64,000 nucleotides of DNA from an uncultured Lachnospiraceae bacterium (lineage in GTDB: Bacteria > Bacillota > Clostridia > Lachnospirales > Lachnospiraceae). The position numbers were made by a program, and so were the translations under genes. How positions within the stretch are numbered: the stretch's first letter is position 1; every line of letters starts with the position of its first letter. The notes beneath the pieces were generated by a model. That model saw only the letters and a list, made by a program, of their open reading frames with translations. It did no database searches and was not told the DNA's origin. The stretch is taken from positions 7,605-71,604 of the forward strand of contig CABUAW010000005.1 in assembly GCA_902489645.1 (NCBI GenBank), written 5' to 3'. This document shows positions 43,997-52,193 of this stretch, piece after piece.

Positions 43997-44383
43997 ATGA
44001 GAAAAAACAGTATAAAAAATACCCGCATCAACGGAGAAGTTCAGCGGGAACTGGGGCGGATTATTTCGCGGGAAATTAAAGACCCCCGGATTTCCTCGCT
44101 GACCTCCGTGGTCGCGGTGGAGGTGGCTCCGGATTTAAAAAGCTGTAAGGCCTATATCAGTGTCCTCGGCAACGAGGCAGCCCAGAAGGCGACGCTGGAA
44201 GGTTTAAACAGCGCCATGGGCTTTATCCGTAAAGAACTGGCCCATTCGGTGAATTTGAGAAATACGCCGGCCATTACCTTTATCATGGACCAGTCCATTG
44301 AATACGGTGTCCACATGTCAAAAATGATTTCCGAAGTCAATAAGGATTTAAAAGAGGAAGATGCGGATGAAGAGCTTTCTTGA
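43997..44383 (+). CDS. rbfA: Ribosome-binding factor A
   Basis: A 128-residue single KH-like domain protein that matures the 3' end of 16S rRNA and the 30S subunit. Motifs: TRINGEVQRELGRIISREIKDPR, KSCKAYISVLG, and FIRKELAHSVNLRNTPAITFIMD with the end YGVHMSKMISEV. It starts 11 bases after infB, with AAAGGAA upstream. The stop overlaps the next gene. Confidence 0.97.
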   Translation: MRKNSIKNTRINGEVQRELGRIISREIKDPRISSLTSVVAVEVAPDLKSCKAYISVLGNEAAQKATLEGLNSAMGFIRKELAHSVNLRNTPAITFIMDQSIEYGVHMSKMISEVNKDLKEEDADEELS

Positions 44384-45332
44384 AAATCAGATAATGGAGA
44401 GCCGGACAATTGCCATCGCCGGTCATACCCGGCCGGATGGCGACTGTGTCGGTTCCTGCATGGGGCTTTACAATTATATTAAAGAAAATTATCCGGAGAT
44501 ATTGGTGGATGTTTATCTGGAGCCTATTGCGGAAAGCTATAAGCCTGTGAAACATACGGAAGAAATTCAACAGCCGGGAACGGAGCCGAAGACGTATGAT
44601 TTGTTTATCTGTCTGGACACAAGTCAGAAGGAGCGGATGACAAAAGGCGCTGAGTTTTATTTTGACAGGGCAAAGGCGACCATCAATATTGACCATCATG
44701 TGAGCAATACGGAATTTGCGCGGACGAATCATGTCGTGCCGGAGGCCAGCTCGGCCAGTGAAGTACTTTATGATTTACTGGAGGCGGATAAAATCGGCCT
44801 GGCTGCGGCGGAGGCCCTGTATATGGGGATTATTTGTGATTCGGGAGTATTTAAATATTCCAGTACCAGTGAGCATACGATGCGGATTGCGGGACATTTG
44901 ATGCGTATCGGCGTAGACAGCAGCCGGTGGATTGACGAGGTTTTCTATGAACGTACCTACACCCAGGCCCGGCTGATGGGGCAGGCTTTGTTAAACAGTG
45001 TCTGCATTTTTGACGGCCGATGTATTTATACGGTCGTCGGACGGGAAATGTTTGAACGGTTCGGCGCTGGCCACGATGATTTGGAAGGCATTGTGGAGCA
45101 GCTTCGGCTGACGAAGGGCGTTGAGGTGGCTATTCTCATTTCCGAGACAGCGGAGGGAACAAGCAAATTCAGTTTCCGTTCCAAACGTTACGTGGATGTG
45201 AACAAAGTGGCGGCAGTTTTTGGCGGCGGCGGACATGTCCGGGCGGCGGGCTGTACGGTAAAGGGAAGTTTTAAAGAACCTTTGAAAACATTTTTAGAAG
45301 CAATAGAAGGGCAGCTTGAGGCGGATGTATAA
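44367..45332 (+). CDS. DHH-family phosphoesterase (NrnA-like nanoRNase/pAp phosphatase)
   Basis: A bimodular DHH-DHHA1 enzyme degrading short RNA oligomers and/or pAp. Metal motifs: GHTRPDGDCVGSCMG (near residue 15), CLDTSQ, NIDHHVSN (DHH near 110), CDSG, and the DHHA1 end GGGGHVRAAG. Length about 321 residues is typical. ATG 44367 is chosen over ATG 44361 because GAGG then sits nine bases upstream. It overlaps rbfA by 17 bases and truB by a few, a conserved arrangement. NrnA is the expected identity; c-di-AMP phosphodiesterase GdpP has extra domains that are lacking here. Confidence 0.93.
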   Translation: MKSFLENQIMESRTIAIAGHTRPDGDCVGSCMGLYNYIKENYPEILVDVYLEPIAESYKPVKHTEEIQQPGTEPKTYDLFICLDTSQKERMTKGAEFYFDRAKATINIDHHVSNTEFARTNHVVPEASSASEVLYDLLEADKIGLAAAEALYMGIICDSGVFKYSSTSEHTMRIAGHLMRIGVDSSRWIDEVFYERTYTQARLMGQALLNSVCIFDGRCIYTVVGREMFERFGAGHDDLEGIVEQLRLTKGVEVAILISETAEGTSKFSFRSKRYVDVNKVAAVFGGGGHVRAAGCTVKGSFKEPLKTFLEAIEGQLEADV

Positions 45333-46269
45333 CGGGATTATAAACATCTATAAAGAAGCTGGCTACACTTCCCATGATGTGGTGGCAAAGCTTCGGGGAA
45401 TATTAAAACAAAAGAAAATCGGACATACGGGAACGTTGGACCCGGAGGCGGTCGGCGTTCTTCCGGTCTGTCTCGGCAAGGGAACGAAGGTCTGTGACTT
45501 ACTGACAGATAAGGATAAGGTCTATGAAACGGTCATGCGGCTTGGCGTCGTAACCGATACCCAGGATATGACGGGGAAGCTTCTGCGTGAGTCGCCGGTC
45601 CATGTGACGCGGGAAGCGCTGGAAGAGGTCTTCGAACAGTTCCGTGGGGATTATGACCAGGTTCCGCCCATGTATTCGGCATTAAAGGTTCAGGGAAAGA
45701 AGCTGTACGAGCTGGCCAGAGAGGGACAGGTCGTTGAGCGGAAGGCGCGGCGCGTGCAGATACGGGAGCTGGAATTGCTGGAACTTGAGCCGGATGGTAT
45801 TCATGTACATATGCGCGTGCATTGCTCCAAGGGAACCTATATCCGGACGCTGTGCCATGACATCGGCGGGCGGCTTGGCTGCGGCGCGGCTATGGAAAAA
45901 CTTACCCGGACCCGGGTCGGAATTTTTAAAATCGAGGATGCCGTGACGCTGGCCCAGGTGGAAAGTCTTGTTGGAAACCGGCAAATCGATGCGGTGATTC
46001 ATTCCATTGACAGTATGTTTGCCATGTGGCCGGCGGGACGAACCGCCGCACCGGCGGACCGGCTGCTCTATAATGGCAATGTGCTTAACCGGAAGGATTT
46101 GATGATAGAAAGCGAAGAAGGGCTCGACCCGGGAGCAATGTCCGGGACGGGAAAGGAACCGGAAGCCGGCGAAAAATTCCGGGTTTATGACAGCCAGGGA
46201 CAGTTTTGTGCGGTTTATGTGTATGACAGGCGGCACAAAATATTTAAAAATGAAAAAATGTTTGTGTAA
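45325..46269 (+). CDS. truB: tRNA pseudouridine(55) synthase
   Basis: Makes pseudouridine 55 in the T loop of tRNA. The product starts MYNGIINIYKEAGYTSHDVV, the family N-terminus, so ATG 45325 is chosen over TTG 45316, even though it overlaps the DHH gene by eight bases. Catalytic Asp is in KKIGHTGTLDPEAVGVLP, followed by KVYETVMRLG, YDQVPPMYSALKVQGK and CSKGTYIRTLCHDIG. A C-terminal region of about 80 residues beyond the catalytic domain is PUA-like. It is followed by ribF after 17 bases. Confidence 0.97.
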   Translation: MYNGIINIYKEAGYTSHDVVAKLRGILKQKKIGHTGTLDPEAVGVLPVCLGKGTKVCDLLTDKDKVYETVMRLGVVTDTQDMTGKLLRESPVHVTREALEEVFEQFRGDYDQVPPMYSALKVQGKKLYELAREGQVVERKARRVQIRELELLELEPDGIHVHMRVHCSKGTYIRTLCHDIGGRLGCGAAMEKLTRTRVGIFKIEDAVTLAQVESLVGNRQIDAVIHSIDSMFAMWPAGRTAAPADRLLYNGNVLNRKDLMIESEEGLDPGAMSGTGKEPEAGEKFRVYDSQGQFCAVYVYDRRHKIFKNEKMFV

Positions 46270-46286
46270 TCGGTAGGAGATTCGGC

Positions 46287-47258
46287 ATGATTTATATTAC
46301 AGGAACAAGAGATATACATTTGAAAAATACGGCGGTGGCTCTGGGAAAGTTTGACGGCCTTCACCGGGGACACCAGATTTTAATAGAAAAAATTAAACAG
46401 CATAAGGCGGAAGGGCTGCAGGCTGTGATGTTTACATTTGATTTTCATCCGGCCTCACTTTTGTCGAATAAACCGTTGGATTTGATTTTTACCCGTGAGG
46501 AACGGATTAAATGGGCGGAAAAAATGGGTATCGACGTGTTGATTGAATTTCCTTTTACAAAAGAGACTTCGGGAATTGAGGCGGAGGACTTTGTGAAGGA
46601 TGTTCTTGTGGACGGTCTTGGAGCGAAGGTCATTGTCTCCGGCAGCGATTTTCATTTTGGCCATGAACGCCGGGGAAATGTGGAGCTGCTGCGGGAGCTT
46701 GGAGCCAAAATGGGCTTTACGGCGGATGTCTGTCAGAAGCTTCAGATTGAGGCGCCGATTTATGAGAATGAACAGTTTACGGGACGGAGGGAAATGAGAG
46801 ATATCAGCAGTACCCTTATTCGTGAAGCCATCCGTCGGGGGGATATGGAGTTCGCCTCCGAAATGCTCGGAGCCCCGTTTACCGTGTCGGGAGAGGTTGT
46901 TCACGGCCGTCAGCTCGGTCGGAAACTTGGTATGCCGACGGCCAATGTGGTGCCTCCGCTGCATAAGATTATGCCGCCAAACGGCGTCTATTCCTCACGT
47001 ACCATTGTTGGAGACTATGTCTATCATTCGGTGACGAACATTGGCTTTAACCCGACGGTTGCGGATAATAACAGTAAGCGGATGGAAACCTATGTTTATG
47101 ATTTTTCAGGCAGCCTTTACGGTGCGGCGATTGAAGTCCAGCTTTTCCGTTTTGAGCGGCCGGAGATGAAATTTGACAGTGTAGATGCGCTGAAAAACCA
47201 GATTCATAAAGACAAGGCGGATACGATGGAATTTTTTGGTACCCATCTGGATTTATAA
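46287..47258 (+). CDS. ribF: Bifunctional riboflavin kinase/FAD synthetase
   Basis: Converts riboflavin to FMN and then FAD. The N-terminal nucleotidyltransferase has KFDGLHRGHQILIEKI and FHFGHERRGN, and ISSTLIREAIRRGD at its end. The C-terminal kinase has GRQLGRKLGMPTANVVPP and SVTNIGFNPTV. At 323 residues it is of normal length. ATG 46287 follows GGTAGGAG. It is the last housekeeping gene; a TetR regulator starts 29 bases later, so ribF read-through could transcribe it. Confidence 0.97.
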   Translation: MIYITGTRDIHLKNTAVALGKFDGLHRGHQILIEKIKQHKAEGLQAVMFTFDFHPASLLSNKPLDLIFTREERIKWAEKMGIDVLIEFPFTKETSGIEAEDFVKDVLVDGLGAKVIVSGSDFHFGHERRGNVELLRELGAKMGFTADVCQKLQIEAPIYENEQFTGRREMRDISSTLIREAIRRGDMEFASEMLGAPFTVSGEVVHGRQLGRKLGMPTANVVPPLHKIMPPNGVYSSRTIVGDYVYHSVTNIGFNPTVADNNSKRMETYVYDFSGSLYGAAIEVQLFRFERPEMKFDSVDALKNQIHKDKADTMEFFGTHLDL

Positions 47259-47287
47259 ATTTGAAAAGAAATTAGGGGGAAATCAAC

Positions 47288-47920
47288 GTGGCTAAGCAGA
47301 TTGAAGGCGTCTATGAACGGGTTCTGGAATGTGCGAAACAGGAATTTCTTGAAAAAGGATATAAGGATGCGTCTTTGAGGGTGATTGCGGCGAATGCGGG
47401 CACAAGCACAGGTTCTATTTATACACGGTTTGGTGATAAGGCCGGGCTTTTTCGGGGAGTGGTAGAGCCGACGGCCAATGAGATGAAACGGATGTTTCTT
47501 GAAATTCAGGAGGCTTTTCATCGGTTTGACGCGGCGCAGCAAAGGAAACAGATGGGCAAATATACGGCCGATGGACTGGATGCCATATTGGATTATATCT
47601 ATGACCATTTTGATGAATTTCGTCTGCTGCTGGATGCCTCCTATGGTACGGAGTTTCAGAATTTTGTAGATGAACTGACCCGTATCGAAGTGGATTATAC
47701 TTATAAATACATGGAGGTTATCGGCTGCGAAAATGTGAAATCGGGAGTGATTACCGAAGAATTTATGCATATTGTGACGACGGCCTACTTCGACAGTCTT
47801 TTTGAAGTTGTGCGTCACAAAATGGATAAGGCGCAGGCCAAGAAGTATGCACGTATGCTGGGTGATTATCATAAGGCCGGTTTTCAGAAGATTTATTTTC
47901 CGGAGGAAAACTGGGATTGA
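47288..47920 (+). CDS. TetR-family transcriptional regulator 1
   Basis: A 210-residue regulator with an N-terminal TetR helix-turn-helix: AKQEFLEKGYKDASLRVIA, then AGTSTGSIYTRFGDKAGLF. The rest is the helical ligand-binding part. GTG 47288 is the start, with AGGGGGA upstream. It lies between ribF and a promoter carrying a 34-bp palindrome ahead of two ABC transporter genes, which is its likely operator. A paralogous arrangement (TetR2 at 53457 with its own palindrome and two ABC genes) occurs 6 kb downstream. Confidence 0.93.
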   Translation: MAKQIEGVYERVLECAKQEFLEKGYKDASLRVIAANAGTSTGSIYTRFGDKAGLFRGVVEPTANEMKRMFLEIQEAFHRFDAAQQRKQMGKYTADGLDAILDYIYDHFDEFRLLLDASYGTEFQNFVDELTRIEVDYTYKYMEVIGCENVKSGVITEEFMHIVTTAYFDSLFEVVRHKMDKAQAKKYARMLGDYHKAGFQKIYFPEENWD

Positions 47921-47961
47921 AGTTTGTATTTATCATCATCTGAGAACCATACGTCAGATAC

Positions 47962-47990
47962 TTGACAAGTAAACAGGGATGTGCTATATT
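47962..47990 (+). promoter_or_regulatory. Promoter of ABC pair 1
   Basis: TTGACA (47962-47967), 17-base spacer, TATATT (47985-47990). A near-consensus sigma-A promoter overlapping the start of a 34-bp palindrome. Transcription would begin near 47997 and pass through a terminator hairpin before the ABC gene at 48133. Confidence 0.8.
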
Positions 47991-48021
47991 CATAACAGTG
48001 TTTCGAAACATTGTTATGAAT
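47988..48021. promoter_or_regulatory. 34-bp near-perfect palindrome, probable TetR1 operator
   Basis: ATTCATAACA (47988-47997), G, TGTTTCGAAACA (47999-48010), T, TGTTATGAAT (48012-48021). Sixteen of 17 base pairs are symmetric about TTCGAA. It covers the end of the -10 and the likely start site, so a bound TetR would block the polymerase. It lies 67 bases after the TetR1 stop. Confidence 0.8.
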
Positions 48022-48041
48022 GTGCGCATGACAGATAAAGA

Positions 48042-48090
48042 CAGGGTTGTCATCGCTTTGAGTAAAGTGGTCGGCAGCCCTGATTTTTTT
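48042..48090 (+). terminator. Terminator within leader of ABC pair 1 (possible attenuator)
   Basis: CAGGGTTGTC (48042-48051) pairs with GGCAGCCCTG (48073-48082), with two wobbles; the loop has an inner CTTT/AAAG stem. TTTTTTT follows at 48084-48090. It is downstream of the promoter and upstream of the ABC start, so it should terminate most transcripts unless relieved. Confidence 0.7.
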
Positions 48091-48096
48091 AAAAAG

Positions 48097-48112
48097 GTTA
48101 GAAATAACTAAT
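48097..48112. promoter_or_regulatory. GTTAG-N6-CTAAT motif before ABC pair 1
   Basis: GTTAG (48097-48101), AAATAA, CTAAT (48108-48112), seven bases after the terminator T run and 20 bases before the ABC start. The same layout occurs at 54136-54151 and 58758-58777. Confidence 0.5.
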
Positions 48113-48132
48113 TTGAAAGGGGAGAAATCTGG

Positions 48133-49878
48133 ATGGAAAATCAAAATCCGATGCTCCGTTTATGGGAGCTTGGAAAAGAAGAGCATGGCGGCCTGATTCG
48201 GGCCATTGTTTCCGCGGCCGTCGGAGTTTTAGGCGGAATGATTCCCTATTTTGCGGCGGCTCAGGTCATTATCGCTTTAATTAACGGCGAGACGGAATTG
48301 GATTTTTATTTAAAATGGTGCGCTCTGGCCCTGTGCGGCTATGCCGTGCGGACGTGTCTGTATACGCTGGCCCTGTCCATGTCCCATAAGGCCACCTTTT
48401 CCATTTTGAAGGGCGTGCGCCGGCAGGTTTTGGAAAAACTGCCGAAAATGCCTTTGGGGACGATAATGGATACGTCCAGCGGCAAGCTCAAACAGATTAT
48501 TGTGGACCAGGTAGAGAGTATGGAGACCCCTCTGGCCCATTTGCTGCCGGAAATGACTTCCAATATATTGGCTCCGGTATGTATTCTTATTTATCTTTTT
48601 GTACTTGACTGGCGGATGGCGCTGCTGTCCCTCGTATCCATTCCGGTTGGAATGATTTTTATGATGGCCGTAATGAAGGATTACGGCGCCCAATATGAAG
48701 GCTCGGTAAAGGTGACGCAGGCGATGAATTCGACGATTGTGGAATATATCGGCGGCATTGAGGTGATTAAAGCCTTTAATCAGGGCAGGAATTCCTATGC
48801 GAAGTATTCCGACCGGGTGCGGGCCAATGCCGCTTACTTTTATCACTGGATGAAAAGCTGTCAGCTTTTCGTCTCTTTATCGAAGAGTATTTCACCGACC
48901 ACATTGATTACAATTCTTCCAATAGGCTGGTTATTGTATCAGTCGGGAAGTTTAAGTATGGAAACTTTTATTACGACGATGATTCTTTCGCTGGGAATCG
49001 TCGGCCCTTTGCTGGCCGCTATGAACTTTATGGACAGTCTCGCAAAGGTGGGAACCATTGTCGGTTCGGTGGATGAAATATTGATGGGCGAAGAACAGGC
49101 GCATGGGGATAAAGAAGTCCGGCTGCAAAAGATGGATATTTCCGTAGAGAATGTTTCCTTCGGATATCATGAAGACAAGGAGATTCTTCACAATGTCAGT
49201 CTGCAGATTCCGGCGGGAACGATGACGGCCTTTGTGGGGCCAAGCGGAAGCGGCAAGTCAACCATCGCCAAACTAATTGCCGGATTCTGGGATGTAAAGC
49301 ACGGGACAATCCGTATGGGCGGCCATGATTTGAAAGAAATCCCATTACATCAGTTATATGACCAGGTGGCCTTTGTTTCCCAGGATAATTACTTATTTGA
49401 TGAATCGATTCGTGAAAATATCCGTATGGGCCGGGTCAATGCATCGGATGATGAAGTGGAAGCCGTGGCAAAGGCCGCCGGCTGCGATACTTTTATCCGG
49501 GAACTGGAAAAGGGCTATGACACGGTGGTCGGCGGCGGCGGAGCGCATTTGTCCGGCGGGGAACGGCAGCGGATTGCCATTGCACGGGCCATGCTTAAAG
49601 ACGCACCGGTCGTTATACTGGACGAAGCCACGGCCTACATCGACCCGGAGAACGAGGCGGTTATCCAGAGGGCCGTAGCAAAGCTTGTCCGGGGAAAAAC
49701 AGTGCTTGTCATTGCCCACCGGCTTTCGACGATTACGGCTGCGGACCAGATTGTGGTGGTCAACGAGGGAAATATCGAGTCTGTGGGAACGCATGAGCAG
49801 CTATTGAAGCAGAGCAGGCTTTATGCGTCTATGTGGCAGGCCCATATCGGAGCAAAGGATGGTGATGCGGTATGCTGA
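48133..49878 (+). CDS. Fused ABC transporter (permease plus ATPase), pair 1 subunit A
   Basis: A 581-residue half-transporter: six membrane helices (about residues 20-310) and a C-terminal ATPase with GPSGSGKST (Walker A, about 377-385), a Gln-loop FVSQDNYLFD, signature LSGGERQRIAIARA, Walker B VVILDEATAYID and switch His in VLVIAHRLST. It is type IV (exporter-fold), but the pairing of two different such genes with nearby AraC regulators recalls the IrtAB/YbtPQ siderophore importers. ATG 48133 follows AAAGGGGAG. Its stop overlaps the start of subunit B (ATGCTGA), so the two form a heterodimer. Substrate unproven. Confidence 0.93.
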   Translation: MENQNPMLRLWELGKEEHGGLIRAIVSAAVGVLGGMIPYFAAAQVIIALINGETELDFYLKWCALALCGYAVRTCLYTLALSMSHKATFSILKGVRRQVLEKLPKMPLGTIMDTSSGKLKQIIVDQVESMETPLAHLLPEMTSNILAPVCILIYLFVLDWRMALLSLVSIPVGMIFMMAVMKDYGAQYEGSVKVTQAMNSTIVEYIGGIEVIKAFNQGRNSYAKYSDRVRANAAYFYHWMKSCQLFVSLSKSISPTTLITILPIGWLLYQSGSLSMETFITTMILSLGIVGPLLAAMNFMDSLAKVGTIVGSVDEILMGEEQAHGDKEVRLQKMDISVENVSFGYHEDKEILHNVSLQIPAGTMTAFVGPSGSGKSTIAKLIAGFWDVKHGTIRMGGHDLKEIPLHQLYDQVAFVSQDNYLFDESIRENIRMGRVNASDDEVEAVAKAAGCDTFIRELEKGYDTVVGGGGAHLSGGERQRIAIARAMLKDAPVVILDEATAYIDPENEAVIQRAVAKLVRGKTVLVIAHRLSTITAADQIVVVNEGNIESVGTHEQLLKQSRLYASMWQAHIGAKDGDAVC

Positions 49879-51659
49879 ATGCGTTGAAAAAAATCTGGGA
49901 TTTTGCCGGAGAAGAACGGGGCAATATCAACAAATCGATAGGTGTTGGTTTTTTATATGCCATATTTCATATGTTTCAGGTCGTTTTTTGGGGCTTCTTT
50001 TACGCAGTGTTTCATATGTTTCAGGTCGGCGCTATTTATTATGTTATTGTGGCGCTGACGGCCGGGGACACGTCCGGAAGGGCCGCGTGGATGGCCCTGG
50101 TACTGTTGGTTGTCAGCATTGCCGGAAAAACAGCGGCAAATTATTTTTCCCAACTCCAGCAGACCCATGCCGGTTATTTTATGGTAGCCAATAAACGGAT
50201 TCGTATTGGAAACCGGTTAAAGAGTGTGCCGATGGGCTATTTCAATGAGAATAGCCTCGGGGAAATTACCGGGATTACGACGACAGTGCTGGAAGAGGTG
50301 GAGACGACGGCGCCGATGGTATTGGTAGGTATACTGGGCGGATTTATCAATGCGGTGGTATTTACGATAATGATTCTTATATTTGACTGGCGCATCGGTC
50401 TTCTGGTCGTGATTGCCACGGTTCTTTACCTTTGGGTGACTTCGGCGATGGAAAAGAAATCGGCGCTCCTTGCGCCGAAGCGTCAGGCTTCGGCGGCCAA
50501 TCTGGTCAGTAACGTGCTGGAACGGATTCAGGGAATGAGTGTGATTAAATCCTTCAATCTGACAGGAAAAGGGGATAAGAAGATTCAGGAGGCGTTGGAG
50601 GAAAACAGAAAGTGCAATCTGGACATTGAGCAGCTCTTCACACCCTATACCATTGCTCAGGGATTGGTGCTTCAGATTTTCGGCGTTGCAATGATGATGG
50701 CGGCGGTGATTTTTTACCTGGAAGGAAGTATGCCGCTGGCAAATGCGCTTATGAGTGTGATTGTTTCATTCCTGATTTTTGCACAGATTGAATCGGCGGG
50801 AAGCAGTATGGCAATTTTGCGGCTGGCAGCCAGTTCCATCGACCATGCGGACCAGGTTGATGCGATTCCTCAGATGGACAGTAAGGGAAGCGATATTTGT
50901 CCGAAAAGACATGATATTTCCTTTGAAAATGTCCGTTTCTCTTATGGAGAAAAAGAAATTCTCCACGGAATCAATTTGAATATTCCGGACAAAACGACGA
51001 CGGCCATTATCGGGCCGAGCGGTTCCGGCAAAACGACAGTGTGCAATTTAATTGCCCGTTTCTGGGACGTGGACAGCGGAAAGGTTTCGATTGGCGGAAA
51101 AGACGTCAAAGATTATACGTTGGAATCTTTGATGAATCAAATAAGCATGGTATTTCAGAATGTTTATTTATTCGCGGATACGATTGAAAACAATATCCGG
51201 TTCGGGAAACCGGAGGCGACGCATGAAGAGGTGGTTGCGGCGGCCAAAAAAGCCTGCTGCGATGATTTTATTGAAGCCCTGCCGGAGGGGTATAACACGG
51301 TCATCGGCGAGGGCGGCGCTTCCCTTTCCGGCGGTGAAAAACAGCGGATATCCATTGCCAGAGCCATGTTGAAAAATGCTCCGATTGTTATTTTTGACGA
51401 GGCCACGGCCAATGTGGACCCGGAAAATGAAGACCGGCTTCAGAAGGCCATTGAAGAACTGACCCGGAATAAAACCATTATTATGATTGCTCACCGGTTA
51501 AAGACCGTGCGGAATGCGGACCAGATTCTTGTCATAGATAATGGAAATATTGTTCAGCAGGGACGGCATGAGAAGCTGATTCAGGAGAAGGGAATTTACG
51601 CCGATTTTGTTCTCGGACGAAAAGAGGCCATACAGTGGAAATTAAATGCGGCGCAGTAA
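49872..51659 (+). CDS. Fused ABC transporter, pair 1 subunit B, with a 15-residue internal duplication
   Basis: A 595-residue partner of the previous protein. The ATPase carries GPSGSGKTT, Q-loop MVFQNVYLF, signature LSGGEKQRISIARA, Walker B IVIFDEATANVD and HRLKT. In the first membrane helix a 45-bp tandem duplication (FHMFQV at 49967 and again at 50012) lengthens it by 15 residues; the paralogue at 55925 lacks it. It overlaps subunit A by seven bases. A perfect promoter for the next gene lies 20 bases after its stop, so the unit ends here, though no terminator hairpin is obvious. Confidence 0.92.
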   Translation: MLNALKKIWDFAGEERGNINKSIGVGFLYAIFHMFQVVFWGFFYAVFHMFQVGAIYYVIVALTAGDTSGRAAWMALVLLVVSIAGKTAANYFSQLQQTHAGYFMVANKRIRIGNRLKSVPMGYFNENSLGEITGITTTVLEEVETTAPMVLVGILGGFINAVVFTIMILIFDWRIGLLVVIATVLYLWVTSAMEKKSALLAPKRQASAANLVSNVLERIQGMSVIKSFNLTGKGDKKIQEALEENRKCNLDIEQLFTPYTIAQGLVLQIFGVAMMMAAVIFYLEGSMPLANALMSVIVSFLIFAQIESAGSSMAILRLAASSIDHADQVDAIPQMDSKGSDICPKRHDISFENVRFSYGEKEILHGINLNIPDKTTTAIIGPSGSGKTTVCNLIARFWDVDSGKVSIGGKDVKDYTLESLMNQISMVFQNVYLFADTIENNIRFGKPEATHEEVVAAAKKACCDDFIEALPEGYNTVIGEGGASLSGGEKQRISIARAMLKNAPIVIFDEATANVDPENEDRLQKAIEELTRNKTIIMIAHRLKTVRNADQILVIDNGNIVQQGRHEKLIQEKGIYADFVLGRKEAIQWKLNAAQ

Positions 51660-51678
51660 ACCGTGAACATGGGCGGTC

Positions 51679-51707
51679 TTGACAAGCAGCCTTCCCGTTG
51701 GTATAAT
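51679..51707 (+). promoter_or_regulatory. Consensus promoter of HMA protein gene
   Basis: TTGACA (51679-51684), 17-base spacer, TATAAT (51702-51707): both hexamers and the spacing match the sigma-A consensus exactly. It is 27 bases before the HMA ATG. Confidence 0.85.
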
Positions 51708-51733
51708 GGGAATGATATTAGGAGGAACTAACC

Positions 51734-51988
51734 ATGGTTAAAATAACATTGAATGTGGAAGGTATGGCATGTCAGATGTGCGAGGCGCATATTAATGACG
51801 CGGTACGCCGGGATTTTAAGGTGAAAAAAGTGACGTCGTCCCATCGGAAGCATACGACGGAGATTATTGCTGAGGAGGCCCTTGACGAAGAAGCCCTGAA
51901 GGCGGCCATCGATGCGACGGGATACAGCGTGACCGGTATAAAGACAGAGCCTTATGAGAAAAAAGGTTTTTCTTTATTCGGAAGATAA
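51734..51988 (+). CDS. Heavy-metal-associated (HMA) domain protein
   Basis: An 84-residue CopZ-like fold. The metal loop GMACQMCEAH has the CxxC pair, and the end of the domain is EEALKAAIDATGYSVTGI. It is followed by a short tail EKKGFSLFGR. Such proteins bind Cu(I) or other soft metals and deliver them to ATPases. No CPx-ATPase is in the window. The unusual KKVTSSHRKHTTEII stretch is basic and His-containing. The gene has its own perfect promoter and ends before a strong terminator, so it is expressed alone and probably highly. Confidence 0.9.
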   Translation: MVKITLNVEGMACQMCEAHINDAVRRDFKVKKVTSSHRKHTTEIIAEEALDEEALKAAIDATGYSVTGIKTEPYEKKGFSLFGR

Positions 51989-51999
51989 AAAATAAAAAA

Positions 52000-52013
52000 G
52001 TTGCATATGCAAC
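52000..52013. promoter_or_regulatory. 14-bp perfect palindrome downstream of HMA gene
   Basis: GTTGCATATGCAAC, a perfect inverted repeat with no loop, 11 bases after the HMA stop. There is no T run behind it. It may be a protein-binding site. Confidence 0.4.
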
Positions 52014-52043
52014 GGATGAATTTGAAAAATATGGTAAAATCAA

Positions 52044-52076
52044 AAAGGGAATGGTGTTTGAAGCCATTCTCTTTTT
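52044..52076 (+). terminator. Terminator of HMA gene
   Basis: AAAGGGAATGG (52044-52054) pairs with CCATTCTCTTT (52064-52074; one wobble) around a nine-base loop, with the stem's own T run serving as tail. Confidence 0.7.
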
Positions 52077-52116
52077 GTATGTAATAAATATTGAAAACTA
52101 CATAAAACAGAGTTTT

Positions 52117-52145
52117 TTTACAAGCATAAAACCTATTAAAATAGT
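52117..52145 (+). promoter_or_regulatory. Possible promoter of AraC1 gene
   Basis: TTTACA (52117-52122), 17-base spacer, AATAGT (52140-52145). If used, transcription starts near 52152, so the ATG at 52146 could not be the start, and the ATG at 52194 with AGGAGG would be. Confidence 0.4.
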
Positions 52146-52193
52146 ATGATTAACAACATGCGCGCAATGGTAAAGGAGGAAATAAAACTTATA

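Noticed and set aside
48042..48132. T-box or tRNA-dependent leader before ABC pair 1
   Set aside because: The T-box sequence and specifier loop are absent, and the leader is too short.
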